From the NCBI RefSeq assembly GCF_000716675.1, contig NZ_JNXT01000001.1, positions 1 through 64,000 of the forward strand: a stretch of DNA of 64,000 nucleotides, written 5' to 3'. Under the pieces are notes generated by a model. It was not told the DNA's origin, ran no database searches, and saw only the letters and a list, made by a program, of their open reading frames with translations. A program made the translations under genes and the position numbers. This DNA comes from Streptomyces alboflavus. GTDB taxonomy: Bacteria; Actinomycetota; Actinomycetes; Streptomycetales; Streptomycetaceae. This document shows, piece after piece, positions 52,045 through 61,004 of the stretch (within the stretch, counting starts at the first letter, position 1; every line of letters starts with the position of its first letter).

Positions 52045-53388
52045 TTGAGCAGCCGTCGGGCGCGGACGGCCGGGGCGCCGGGCCCGCGTGCCCGGCGCCG
52101 CCGGCGCTCCGGCGTCCTCGCCGTGCTCGCGGCCGCCGCGCTCCTGGCCAGTGCGGCCTGCGGCAGCCGCCTCCCCGAGAGCGACTTCGAGGAGCGCCCG
52201 CCCGCGCCGCGCGGCACCCAGGACGGGCCGCCGCTGCGGGTCGGCATCATCGCGAGCGCCACCAGCCCGGTCGGCGGCTCCGCCTTCACCGGCCCGCGCG
52301 ACGGCGCCGAGGCCTACTTCGAGCGCCTCAACGACCGCGGCGGCGTGGGTGGCAGGAAGGTCGAGGTGCACACCTGCGACGACGGCGGCAGCGGCGTCGG
52401 CAACAACGAGTGCGTGCACAAGCTGCTCGACGAGAAGAAGGTCGTCGCCCTCGTCGCCACCGCCTCCCTCGACTACGCGGGCGCCCCGCGCGTGTCGAAG
52501 GCGGGCGTGCCCGACATCGGCGGCCAGCCCATCGGCTCCGCCTACGACACCTACCCGCACCTGTACGGCATCTACGGCAGCCTCGCCCCGCGCACCGGCA
52601 AGCCGGGCTGGGACGGCAAGCTGTACGGCGGCACCGAGGTCTACCGCTACTTCAAGCGCGAACAGGGCGCCCGCACCGCCGCCGTCGTCTCCTACAACCA
52701 GGCCGCGTCGGCCGCGTACGCCCGCCTGGTGAAGCGCGGTCTGGCGGCCGAGGGCTACGACGTCGTCACCGAACAGGTCGACTTCGCGCTGCCCAACTTC
52801 CGCGCCGTCGCCGCCGACCTCAAGGACCGGGGCGTCGACCTCGTCTTCGACGCGATGGACACCCACGGCAACGCGCAGCTGTGCAAGGCGATGGACGACG
52901 TCGGCGCCGACATCACCGCGAAGGTGACCAACGTCCAGAACTGGTCGTCCTCGGCGGCCGAGGACTACAAGGACGCGCCGCGCTGCCGCAACGCCCTGTG
53001 GGCCACCGGCGCGAGCCGCAACTACGAGGACACGGACCATCCGGCGGTGCGGGCGTTCCGCGACGCCACGAAGGGCGCGAAGACGCACTCCCAGTGGCAG
53101 TTGGAGGGCTGGGCCGCCGCGATGTGGTTCACGGACGCGGCGAAGTCCTGTCTGGCGTCCGCGGGCGACGTCACGCGCGCCTGCGTCGACCGCTTCATGA
53201 GCCGCGGCGAGCCCTACGACGCGGACGGCCTGCTGCTTCCCGTGACGTACGAACGGCGGTCCGAGCCGCCGAAGAAACGCGAGACCTGCGTGTCCGTGGC
53301 CCGCTGGCAGGACGATGAGGGCTGGGTCACACAAGGCGACATGAACCGCACCTGCTTCGACGTACCACAGCTCTCCTACCAGCCCTGA
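52045..53388 (+). CDS. livK: Liv-type ABC transporter substrate-binding lipoprotein
   Basis: 447 residues from a TTG 4 bp after the preceding stop. Signal peptide rich in Arg and Leu (VLAVLAAAALLASAACG) with a lipobox Cys near residue 33. The mature part is a type I periplasmic binding protein (RVGIIASATSPVGGSAFTGP, LVFDAMDTHGNAQ), as for leucine/isoleucine/valine-type receptors. Ligand cannot be told; the C-terminus has CVSVARW and paired Cys. It is on the strand opposite the permease/ATPase genes, within 2.6 kb. Confidence 0.92.
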   Translation: MSSRRARTAGAPGPRARRRRRSGVLAVLAAAALLASAACGSRLPESDFEERPPAPRGTQDGPPLRVGIIASATSPVGGSAFTGPRDGAEAYFERLNDRGGVGGRKVEVHTCDDGGSGVGNNECVHKLLDEKKVVALVATASLDYAGAPRVSKAGVPDIGGQPIGSAYDTYPHLYGIYGSLAPRTGKPGWDGKLYGGTEVYRYFKREQGARTAAVVSYNQAASAAYARLVKRGLAAEGYDVVTEQVDFALPNFRAVAADLKDRGVDLVFDAMDTHGNAQLCKAMDDVGADITAKVTNVQNWSSSAAEDYKDAPRCRNALWATGASRNYEDTDHPAVRAFRDATKGAKTHSQWQLEGWAAAMWFTDAAKSCLASAGDVTRACVDRFMSRGEPYDADGLLLPVTYERRSEPPKKRETCVSVARWQDDEGWVTQGDMNRTCFDVPQLSYQP

Positions 53389-53551
53389 TGGGTGTACCAG
53401 TCACGGAGTTCCCGCTTCCGGCTCACGTTCAGGTGTCCGTTTCAGAACAAGACGGATTTTCGACCCAACCCCTGGCCTGAGATTCCCGTCTAACCCTTCG
53501 GTAGGCGGACGAGACGGACTGTCCGCAGGGAAGCGCGGAATACGGGGACGT

Positions 53552-54817
53552 ATGCATATCTCTTTCCTGATTCACAACGCGTACGGGATCGGAGGGACGA
53601 TCCGGACGACGTACAACTTGGCGAACACACTCGCCGAGCACCATGACGTCGACATCGTGTCGGTGCTGCGCCACCGCGACGAGCCGGTCTTCACCCCCGA
53701 CGCGCGGATCAGGCTGAGCCACCTCGTCGACATCAGGAAGGGCAGCCCCGGCTACGACGGCGACTTGGAGGCCTACCGGACCCCGGCCAAGGTCTTCCCC
53801 AGCGCCGAGGGCCGCTACGCCCAGTACAGCGCCCTCACCGACGAGCGCATCGCGGCCCACCTGTCCGCCCTGAGGTCCGACGTCGTCATCGGCACCCGGC
53901 CCGGCCTGAACGTGCACATCGCACGCCAGGCCCGGCGCGGCGTGCTGCGCGTCGGCCAGGAGCACCTCACCCTCGACAGCCACCCCAAGGAACTGCGCCT
54001 GCAACTGCGCAGCGTGTACCCGCGCCTGGACGTCCTGACCACGACGACCGAGGCCGACGCGCACGCCTACCGCCAGCGGATGCGACTGCCCGGCGTGCAG
54101 GTGCAGGCGGTGCCGAACCCGGTGCCCGCGCCCGGCATCGAGCCCGCCGACGGCTCCCACAAGTGGGTCGTCGCGGCCGGCAGGCTCGCCCCCGTCAAGC
54201 GGTACGACCTGCTGATCCGCGCCTTCGACAAGGTGCGCCGCGAGCGCCCCGACTGGCGCCTTCGCATCTACGGCGGCGGCAAGCAGAAGGACAAGCTCCG
54301 CAAGCTGATCGACGACCTCGGCCTGTACAACCACGTGTTCCTCATGGGCCCGGCGCACCCCATCGAGCCGGAGTGGGCCAAGGGCTCCATCGCGGCGGTC
54401 ACCTCCAGCCTGGAGTCGTTCGGCATGACCATCGTGGAGGCCATGCGCTGCGGGCTCCCGGTGGTCGCCACGGACTGCCCGCACGGTCCCGGCGAGATCA
54501 TCGACAACGGCGTCGACGGCCGCCTCGTCGAGGTCGGCAACGCCGACGCGATCGCGGGCGGACTGCTCGAACTCATCAACGACGACGCGCTGCGGCAGCG
54601 CATGGCGGGCGCCGCGCTCGAGGACTCCGAGCGCTTCGACCCGGCCCGCATAGCCGAGCGCTACGAGGACATGTTCCACGGCATGCTCACGCGGGGCGGC
54701 TCGCTGGGCGGCCGGATGCGCGGCTCGATGCACCGCGCGAGAGGGGCCCTGCTCGGCGGCGCTTACGCCGTGCGGGACGCCCGCCGGACGGTACCGACGA
54801 AGGGGCGCTTGGCATGA
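53552..54817 (+). CDS. GT4-family glycosyltransferase with wall-glycan-type partner
   Basis: 421 residues. GT-B fold: acceptor domain MHISFLIHNAYGIGGTIRTT with a GGT loop, donor domain VVAAGRLAPVKRYDLLIRAF near residue 207, and the donor-binding SSLESFGMTIVEAMRCG (E-x7-E) near 289. Basic C-terminus (GRMRGSMHRARGALLGG). The sequence is closest in pattern to CapM/TagE-like transferases that make extracellular polymers. Overlaps the next gene by ATGA, so the two work together. Confidence 0.9.
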   Translation: MHISFLIHNAYGIGGTIRTTYNLANTLAEHHDVDIVSVLRHRDEPVFTPDARIRLSHLVDIRKGSPGYDGDLEAYRTPAKVFPSAEGRYAQYSALTDERIAAHLSALRSDVVIGTRPGLNVHIARQARRGVLRVGQEHLTLDSHPKELRLQLRSVYPRLDVLTTTTEADAHAYRQRMRLPGVQVQAVPNPVPAPGIEPADGSHKWVVAAGRLAPVKRYDLLIRAFDKVRRERPDWRLRIYGGGKQKDKLRKLIDDLGLYNHVFLMGPAHPIEPEWAKGSIAAVTSSLESFGMTIVEAMRCGLPVVATDCPHGPGEIIDNGVDGRLVEVGNADAIAGGLLELINDDALRQRMAGAALEDSERFDPARIAERYEDMFHGMLTRGGSLGGRMRGSMHRARGALLGGAYAVRDARRTVPTKGRLA

Positions 54818-55692
54818 CGGCCGTGTTCACACGGGGCACGCTGGACGGCGCGGAGGAGGCCACGACGGGCGAGCCGCAGCCGATCGCGCCGCGCGCCGAC
54901 TGCATCGCGGACTCCGCGGGCGGGCTGACCTTCGACGTCACCGACCCCGGTGAGGCGGGCGCCGCCCATCTGCTCCTCCGCCTGCGCGAGTCGGACCCGC
55001 CCGTCGAGGTACGCCTGCCGCTCGCCCCGGCCGCCGACGGCAGCCTGCGCGCCGCGCTGCCCAGCAGCGTCGAGCTGGCCGAGGGCCGCTGGAACGCGTA
55101 CGCGCAGGTCGAGGGCGGCGAGCCGCGCCGCCTCGTGCCGGGCGTGAACGACCTGCGCTCGCTGGTCGACCGCGCCCCCAGCGGCAGCCGCGGCCATGTC
55201 GCGGTCCGCATCCCGTACGCCACCAAGCAGGGCAACCTGTCGGTGCGCGCCTGGCTGCGCGCCCCGCACACCGAGGTCGGCGAGCTGCGCATCGACGGTA
55301 CGGGCCTGACCGGTCACGGCAGGGTCTACGGCACCGCGCTGACCGGCGCCGCCCGCATCGAGGCCGTCCTGCGCGGCGACGTCTCCCGGGTCCTGCGCGC
55401 CGAGGTGACCCCCGCGGGCACCGCGGACTTCGGCTTCGCCCTGCCCTACGCCGAACTGGCCGACGCCGAGGGCGTCTGGGACCTGTGGCTCCACCCGGCA
55501 GGCGACGAAGGCCCCCGCATCCGCTTGGCCCGCCTCCTGGACGACGTGGCCGACAAGAAGCCGATCTTCACCTACCCGGCGACACGGGTGGACTGCGTGG
55601 GCGGCCAGGTGGAGGTGGGCCCGTACTACACGAACGACAACGATCTGGCGGTACGGGTGTCGGCGACGGCTGTCGGCACGTCGGGCGCGTGA
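54814..55692 (+). CDS. Beta-rich protein coupled to the GT4 transferase
   Basis: 292 residues, ATG overlapping the glycosyltransferase stop. Three to four segments of beta-strand-rich sequence (GGLTFDVTDPGEAGAAHLLL, EVRLPLAPAADGSLRAALPS, GHVAVRIPYATKQGNLSVRA). No signal peptide, membrane span or catalytic motif recognised. Streptomyces homologues are often called transferase without evidence. Because it is translationally coupled, it may bind or modify the same glycan. Confidence 0.75.
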   Translation: MTAVFTRGTLDGAEEATTGEPQPIAPRADCIADSAGGLTFDVTDPGEAGAAHLLLRLRESDPPVEVRLPLAPAADGSLRAALPSSVELAEGRWNAYAQVEGGEPRRLVPGVNDLRSLVDRAPSGSRGHVAVRIPYATKQGNLSVRAWLRAPHTEVGELRIDGTGLTGHGRVYGTALTGAARIEAVLRGDVSRVLRAEVTPAGTADFGFALPYAELADAEGVWDLWLHPAGDEGPRIRLARLLDDVADKKPIFTYPATRVDCVGGQVEVGPYYTNDNDLAVRVSATAVGTSGA

Positions 55693-55724
55693 AGGCGCGG
55701 CCCGAAGGGCCGGTCCGGGGGAGA

Positions 55725-55739
55725 GGGGGCGCGGCCCCC
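55725..55739. terminator. Small GC hairpin between convergent genes
   Basis: GGGGGC-GCG-GCCCCC lies between the convergent stops at 55692 and 55782; a second GCCCGG/CCGGGC stem follows near 55770. They may terminate both transcripts, but there is no T-run. Confidence 0.5.
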
Positions 55740-55781
55740 CTGGTCGGATCCGCCCGCGGACGGGCCCGGTGAGGGCCGGGC

Positions 55782-57470
55782 TCAGCCGGGCCCCGGACCG
55801 GGGTGACCGGCCTGGTCGTCCGGCGCCCGCAGCGCCCCGAACTCGGGATGGTGCAGATCGAACGCCGGGGACTCCGAGCGGATCCGGGGCAGCGTGACGA
55901 AGTTGTGCCGCGGCGGCGGGCAGGAGGTCGCCCACTCCAGGGAGCGGCCGAACCCCCAGGGGTCGTCGACCTCGACCTTCTGGCCGTACTTGGCGGTCTT
56001 CCAGAGGTTGTAGAGGAACGGCAGCGTGGACAGGCCGAGCAGGAAGGCGCCGATGGACGACACAGTGTTGAGCACCGTGAAGCCGTCGGCCGCCAGATAG
56101 TCCGCGTACCGCCGCGGCATGCCCTCCGCGCCCAGCCAGTGCTGCACGAGGAACGTCGTGTGGAAGCCCACGAACAGCGTCCAGAAGTGGATCTTCCCGA
56201 GGCGTTCGTCGAGCATCTTGCCGGTGAGTTTCGGCCACCAGAAGTAGAAGCCCGCGAAGGTCGCGAACGCGACGGTGCCGAAGACCACGTAGTGGAAGTG
56301 CGCCACGACGAAGTACGAGTCGGTGACGTGGAAGTCCAGCGGCGGCGAGGCCAGGATGACGCCCGTCAGGCCGCCGAACAGGAACGACACCAGGAAGCCG
56401 ACGGACCACAGCATCGGCGTCTCGAACGACAGGGACCCCTTGAGCATCGTCCCCGTCCAGTTGAAGAACTTCACCCCGGTCGGCACCGCGATCAGGAACG
56501 ACATGAACGAGAAGAACGGGAGCAGCACCGCGCCCGTCGCGAACATGTGGTGCGCCCACACGACCACCGAGAGCCCGGTGATGGCCATCGTCGCGCCGAC
56601 CAGCGGGACGTAGCCGAACACCGGCTTCCTGCTGAACACCGGGATGATCTCCGTGATGATGCCGAAGAACGGCAGCGCGATGATGTAGACCTCCGGATGC
56701 CCGAAGAACCAGAAGAGGTGCTGCCACAGCAGCGCACCCCCGAACTGGGCGTCGAAGACGACCGAGTGGAAGCGCCGGTCGGCCTCGAGGACGAGCAGGG
56801 CGGCCGCGAGCACCGGGAACGCGAGCAGCACCAGGATCGACGTGAAGAGCACGTTCCAGGTGAAGATGGGCATCCGGAACATCGTCATCCCGGGCGCGCG
56901 CATCCCGATGATGGTGGTCAGGAAGTTCACCGCGCCGAGGATCGTGCCGAAGCCGGACAGCGCGAGCCCCATGATCCACAGGTCGGCGCCGATGCCGGGG
57001 GAGCGCTCCAGACTGTTCAGGGGCGCGTACGCGAACCAGCCGAAGGCCGCGGGCCCGCCCGGCACGAGGAGCGAGCCGAGCACCATCAGGCCGCCGAAGA
57101 GGAACAGCCAGTACGAGAGCATGTTCAGGCGCGGGAAGGCCACGTCCGGCGAGCCGATCTGCAGCGGCATGATCTCGTTGGCGAAGCCCGCGAACGTCGG
57201 CGTCGCGAAGAGCAGGAGCATGATCGTGCCGTGCATGGTGAACATCTGGTTGAACTCTTCGTTGGACATCAGCTGCAGGCCGGGGCGGGCGAGTTCGGCC
57301 CGCATCATCAGGGCCATCAGACCCGCGATCAGGAAGAACGCGAACGACGTGATCAGGTAGAGGTGCCCGATCTTCTTGTGGTCGGTGGTGGTCAGCCAGT
57401 CGACGACGATCCGCCCCGGCGTCCGCTCCCGCGCCGGCCCCGCCTGCGCCCGCACCGTCTGCGTCCCCAT
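55782..57470 (-). CDS. ctaD: Cytochrome c oxidase subunit I (CtaD)
   Basis: 562 residues with about twelve membrane segments. Haem a and Cu-B ligands are all visible: [12 protein letters not shown] (His), [15 protein letters not shown] with the His-Tyr pair, [10 protein letters not shown] (two His) and [11 protein letters not shown] (two His). So the enzyme should be active. ATG 57470 is preceded by GAAGGGGC; a GTG at 57515 is an alternative. No subunit II, III or bc1 genes are adjacent, unlike the main cta operon of Streptomyces, so this is an orphan copy. C-terminal tail PAFDLHHPE is extra-membrane. Confidence 0.95.
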   Translation of the reverse strand: MGTQTVRAQAGPARERTPGRIVVDWLTTTDHKKIGHLYLITSFAFFLIAGLMALMMRAELARPGLQLMSNEEFNQMFTMHGTIMLLLFATPTFAGFANEIMPLQIGSPDVAFPRLNMLSYWLFLFGGLMVLGSLLVPGGPAAFGWFAYAPLNSLERSPGIGADLWIMGLALSGFGTILGAVNFLTTIIGMRAPGMTMFRMPIFTWNVLFTSILVLLAFPVLAAALLVLEADRRFHSVVFDAQFGGALLWQHLFWFFGHPEVYIIALPFFGIITEIIPVFSRKPVFGYVPLVGATMAITGLSVVVWAHHMFATGAVLLPFFSFMSFLIAVPTGVKFFNWTGTMLKGSLSFETPMLWSVGFLVSFLFGGLTGVILASPPLDFHVTDSYFVVAHFHYVVFGTVAFATFAGFYFWWPKLTGKMLDERLGKIHFWTLFVGFHTTFLVQHWLGAEGMPRRYADYLAADGFTVLNTVSSIGAFLLGLSTLPFLYNLWKTAKYGQKVEVDDPWGFGRSLEWATSCPPPRHNFVTLPRIRSESPAFDLHHPEFGALRAPDDQAGHPGPGPG

Positions 57471-57918
57471 CGCTTGCCCCTTCGCCGTCGCGTCCCGGGC
57501 TTGCTCGAAGCACACGACATGATGTCGCCGCGCACCCGGATCCGACAGGGGGCGTCCCCCGCCCCGACTCCTGGAACCGTGAATTCCTCATGCCGCGTCA
57601 CCTCACCGGAAGCTCCCGGTAATCGGAAATGCGGAGGATCGGTAAAGGATTTCCGGAGGCATTGCCGGGTGCCGGGGAGGATCTTCCGACAGTGTTCCGA
57701 GAGGTTTTCCGGCGATCTCTCCATGGGCTCCTGAGCGCCCCGGAGTTCGGGCCGAATTCAGCCTTCGAGAGCGATGAACCGCTCGTACGTGTGACGAAGT
57801 CCGGGCGAAACACGCGTCGTGATCCTGTGACAGAAGCGTGACCAGAGGGGCACCGGTGACGCATGGTGCACGGCTACCGGACTTCCCCGCGGCGCACCGG
57901 CCGCCTACCGTGACGGTC
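57471..57918. other. Region between ctaD and the I78-like gene with phased motifs
   Basis: 448 bp without a credible gene. It contains repeated CGGAGGAT/CCGGAGG/GGGAGGATC/CGAGAGG motifs starting at 57632, 57654, 57673 and 57698, spaced 19-25 bp, about two helical turns. The motifs could be sites for a regulator of ctaD. 57740-57840 is AT-richer. A -10 for the downstream gene is at 57906-57911. Confidence 0.5.
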
Positions 57919-58134
57919 ATGGCACCCATACCGACACCCGCCGCCGAGCCCCAGGACAGCCCGGACTCCTACGTCGGCCTCGCCGCCGAGGACGCCGAGC
58001 GCCGGGCCCGCGCCCGCGGCTGGTCCACCGTCAGGTCGCTGCCGCCGGGCACGTTCATCACCATGGAGTACCTCGCGGGGCGGCTGAACTTCGAGGTCGC
58101 GGACGGCGCGGTGACGCGCTGCTGGAAGGGCTGA
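57919..58134 (+). CDS. I78-family protease inhibitor-like protein
   Basis: 71 residues. Contains YVGLAAEDAERRARARGWS and FITMEYLAGRLNFEVADGAV, the pattern of the peptidase inhibitor I78 family (short eglin-like fold with a central D-R/N motif). No signal peptide, so it may be cytoplasmic. TACCGT lies 7 nt before the ATG, and no ribosome site is visible, so a leaderless message is likely. Upstream ATG-equivalents at 57838 would add a basic, unlikely N-terminus. A strong hairpin terminator follows. Confidence 0.82.
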   Translation: MAPIPTPAAEPQDSPDSYVGLAAEDAERRARARGWSTVRSLPPGTFITMEYLAGRLNFEVADGAVTRCWKG

Positions 58135-58150
58135 GCCGCCGCGCGACGGA

Positions 58151-58189
58151 CGAAGGCCCCGGACGCCTGTGCGGTGTCCGGGGCCTTCG
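58151..58189. terminator. Terminator between convergent I78-like and PAP2 genes
   Basis: A perfect 14-bp stem (58151-58164 with 58176-58189) with an 11-nt loop. Confidence 0.88.
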
Positions 58190-58237
58190 TCGTGCGGGAT
58201 CCAGCTGTGCGTACCGTTCCCGCGGTCGGTGGGGTGC

Positions 58238-59263
58238 TCAGCCGCCCGCGAGGGGCCGCGCCGAGGTGCCGCGCACCCGCTCGGGGTGCGGCGGGCGGCG
58301 GGGGCCCTGCGGGGTGACCGGCGTGCGCTCGCAGCGGGCGGTGTGCGGGCCCGGGGCGAGGTAGGCGGGGGTGCGGGGGCGGGCGGTCGCGACGGGCTCG
58401 CGGGCGGGCTGCTCGTCGCCGGGGGCGCCGGGGCCACCGGGACCGCCTGCGGTGCGCTGCGGGACCAGGGCCGGGGTGGGCACCGGGGGCGTGGCGGGGC
58501 GGCCGCCGCGGCGCGCCCAGGCGTCCCTGATGCCGAGGATCCAGGCCTCGACGCGGGTGATGAGCGGCTCCACCCAGGGCAGCGCGAGCAGGATGAGCAG
58601 GCCGGCGGCCCAGCCGAGCAGGACGTCGCTGAGCCAGTGCGTGCCCAGGTAGACGGTGGTGAGGCCGACGCTGAGAGAGACCACGGCGGAGAGCGCCGAC
58701 AGATAGCGGCGGGTGCGCGGGGTGGAGGCCAGATAGGCCAGGATTCCCCAGGTCACGACGGCGTTGGCGGTGTGGCCCGAAGGAAATATATCGCCGCCCT
58801 GCCACATCTCGTTCGAGCCGATGACGGTGGCGTAGTGCGGGCCGAGGCGACCCATGCCGATCTTGGCGGCGCCCACCGTGGCGTTGAGCAGGAGCAGTGC
58901 CGCGCCGAACATCAGGAGCGGGCGCAGCGTGTGCTGCCGCCAGGAGCGCCAGCCCAGCCAGGCCGCGACCATCACGGCGGTGGGGCCGCGCTGGCCGAGG
59001 ACGACCCAGTAGTCGAGGAAGCCGTGGATCTCGGGCCACTGCTGGTAGGGCCGGAAGAACATGACCTGCCAGTCGAACCGCACGAGCCAGGACGTGGCCA
59101 CGACGGCGACGACGATGGCCACGTAGAAGGCCAGCGTCGCGCTGAAGAGCACGACCCGGTGCGGGCTCATCCGCGGCTCATCGAGGTGGGCCGGTCGTTC
59201 CGGCTCACGGTCTAGCCGGGCGAAGAGCCGGTCCAGACGGGTCAGGTTTCGTTCGGTACGCAC
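58238..59263 (-). CDS. PAP2-superfamily membrane phosphatase
   Basis: 341 residues. About six membrane segments. The phosphatase motifs are KIGMGRLGPHY near residue 136, FPSGHTANAVVTW near 166, and VYLGTHWLSDVLLGW near 213, with the catalytic His in each of the last two; the first motif lacks the canonical R-P spacing. Likely an undecaprenyl-pyrophosphate or lipid phosphatase with the active site on the outer face. The C-terminal ~95 residues are Pro/Arg-rich and cytoplasmic. GTG 59263 is chosen because TAACGT lies 7 nt before it (leaderless). Confidence 0.88.
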   Translation of the reverse strand: MRTERNLTRLDRLFARLDREPERPAHLDEPRMSPHRVVLFSATLAFYVAIVVAVVATSWLVRFDWQVMFFRPYQQWPEIHGFLDYWVVLGQRGPTAVMVAAWLGWRSWRQHTLRPLLMFGAALLLLNATVGAAKIGMGRLGPHYATVIGSNEMWQGGDIFPSGHTANAVVTWGILAYLASTPRTRRYLSALSAVVSLSVGLTTVYLGTHWLSDVLLGWAAGLLILLALPWVEPLITRVEAWILGIRDAWARRGGRPATPPVPTPALVPQRTAGGPGGPGAPGDEQPAREPVATARPRTPAYLAPGPHTARCERTPVTPQGPRRPPHPERVRGTSARPLAGG

Positions 59264-59569
59264 CCAATCGACGTTACAGCGAGTGAGTGCCCTACTAGGT
59301 CGAATCAGAGCGTTTGTGATGACGATGTGATGTGGCATTGATCTCAGGCTCCGGTTTATTCCGGCCGGAATCCCTATTCAATGATGCCTGCTTTACCCAA
59401 TCCGTTGATCATTACGCTCGCGGTTTTAGGCGCCTTATGAATTCGTTCACCGGGACCTGGCACGGAATTCTCCGTCCGATCACCGGATGCTCACCGCCCG
59501 TGTCCGGGAACGATCATGAGCGGGCGATCTTGGCGGGAAGCGGAGGGCGCCGACGGACCGGGGACGGGC
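59264..59569. other. AT-rich intergenic region with palindrome
   Basis: 306 bp without a credible gene. 59320-59460 is markedly AT-richer than anything nearby and contains a perfect 14-bp palindrome ATTCCGGCCGGAAT at 59358-59371. It lies between the start of the PAP2 gene and the 3' end of the next minus-strand gene. It could be a regulatory or horizontally acquired remnant. Confidence 0.5.
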
Positions 59570-60745
59570 TCACGGCGGCCCCGAGCCGTGCAGCCAGAAG
59601 GCTCCGTACACCGCGCTGACCAGGGCCACCGAGCCCACGACCAGGGCCGCCCTGCTCGTGCGCAGCCGCGCGAGCGCCACCGCGAGCGGCAGCAGCAGCG
59701 GGAAGGCGGGCATCAGCAGGCGCGGTTTGGAGCCGAAGTAGCCGGACGCGCACACCGCGAGCACGACCACGATCCCGCAGTAGACGAGCAGGGCGGGCGG
59801 CTGGTGCTGCCGCACCCCCTTCACGTACAGCCAGACCAGACCGGCCACCCCGACGATCAGACCGATCCCGGCGAGCGCCCCCGCCGGGGACGTGAACTTC
59901 TCGCCGATGAAGCGCGCGAAGGCGTAGCCCCCGTCGAAGCCGTTGCCCCACTGCTTCTGCACGTCGAGGTAGCCGAACAGGCCGTCGCCCGTGTGGTGCC
60001 CCACCCACAGGACGTAGCCCGCCGCGCCGAGCGGCGCCAGGAGCACGCCGAGCAGCATCCGCCAGTCCCGCCCGGCCACCAGCGCCCGCTCACCGGCCCG
60101 CCTCCTGCGGTACGCCGCCAGGGCCGCCGTCGCCCACACCGCGGCGACCACCGCCGCCCCCACCGGGCGGGTGAGCCCGGCCAGCGAGGCGAGCAGGCCC
60201 GCCGTCACCCAGCGCCCCGTCAGGACCGCGTAGAGCGCCCAGGCTGCGAGCGCCGTGAACAGCGACTCGCTGTACGCCATCGACTGCACGATGCCGACCG
60301 GCAGCACCGCCCACAGCGCCACCGCGCACACCCCGGCCCGGCGGCCGTACACATGCTCCGCGACCGCGAAGATCCCGCCCGCCGCACACAGCGAGGCGAG
60401 CGCGCTCACCACCAGGCCCGCGTCCGCGTACGACAGGCCGAACACCGACCCGGCCCGCTCCAGCCAGGGAAGCAGCGGGAAGAACGCCAGGTTCGAGTGG
60501 ACGCTGCCGTCCGGCAGCCGCACCTCCCAGCCGTAGCCGAAGTCGGCGACGCGGGTGTACCAGAGCGAGTCCCAGCGGGCGGACAGCAAGGTGTGCGGAC
60601 TCTTGCCCGCCACGGCGCCCCACACGGCGAGCACCGCGAGCCCCAGTGCGCGCACTCCGGCGTACACAAAGAGCGCGGGCGCCGCCCGACGCAGCGCGGC
60701 GGCGGTCCGGTGCCCCGTGGCGGGGCGCTGATCAAGATCGGTCAC
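59570..60745 (-). CDS. PIG-V-like polytopic glycosyltransferase
   Basis: 391 residues with about nine to ten membrane segments. Loop WDSLWYTRVADFGYGW near residue 60 (the WDS/WYxxIA-like motif of PIG-V/ArnT-type GT-C enzymes) and FFPLLPWLERAG near 95 suggest a GT-C mannosyl- or other polyprenyl-sugar-dependent transferase. No acceptor can be named. GATAAT lies 7 nt before the GTG (60753-60758 minus strand), so it is likely leaderless. It diverges from the MFS exporter. Confidence 0.85.
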   Translation of the reverse strand: MTDLDQRPATGHRTAAALRRAAPALFVYAGVRALGLAVLAVWGAVAGKSPHTLLSARWDSLWYTRVADFGYGWEVRLPDGSVHSNLAFFPLLPWLERAGSVFGLSYADAGLVVSALASLCAAGGIFAVAEHVYGRRAGVCAVALWAVLPVGIVQSMAYSESLFTALAAWALYAVLTGRWVTAGLLASLAGLTRPVGAAVVAAVWATAALAAYRRRRAGERALVAGRDWRMLLGVLLAPLGAAGYVLWVGHHTGDGLFGYLDVQKQWGNGFDGGYAFARFIGEKFTSPAGALAGIGLIVGVAGLVWLYVKGVRQHQPPALLVYCGIVVVLAVCASGYFGSKPRLLMPAFPLLLPLAVALARLRTSRAALVVGSVALVSAVYGAFWLHGSGPP

Positions 60746-61004
60746 GGGCTCGATTATCGGCTCCGCGCCCGCATGCTCGTGACGGCACGAGGGCAGCCGA
60801 ACATCACCGGCACGGGCGAACGTGGCGCACACCACACCCCCGCACGGCAACCATGAGAGGTCCGCCACGCGAGCCGGCCGGGGACTCGCGTACGCTGACG
60901 GCCACTCGCCGTTCACAGCCGCCACAGCCGGACGACCGGATCCCGTAGGGTCCCGCCGGCCCCCCACTGGCCGCACTCGCGAGGAATCACTGGGAGGTAC
61001 GCAC

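Noticed and set aside
59332..59619. 95-aa plus-strand frame in the AT-rich island.
   Set aside because: No ribosome site or recognisable sequence, and it runs into the 3' end of the PIG-V-like gene.
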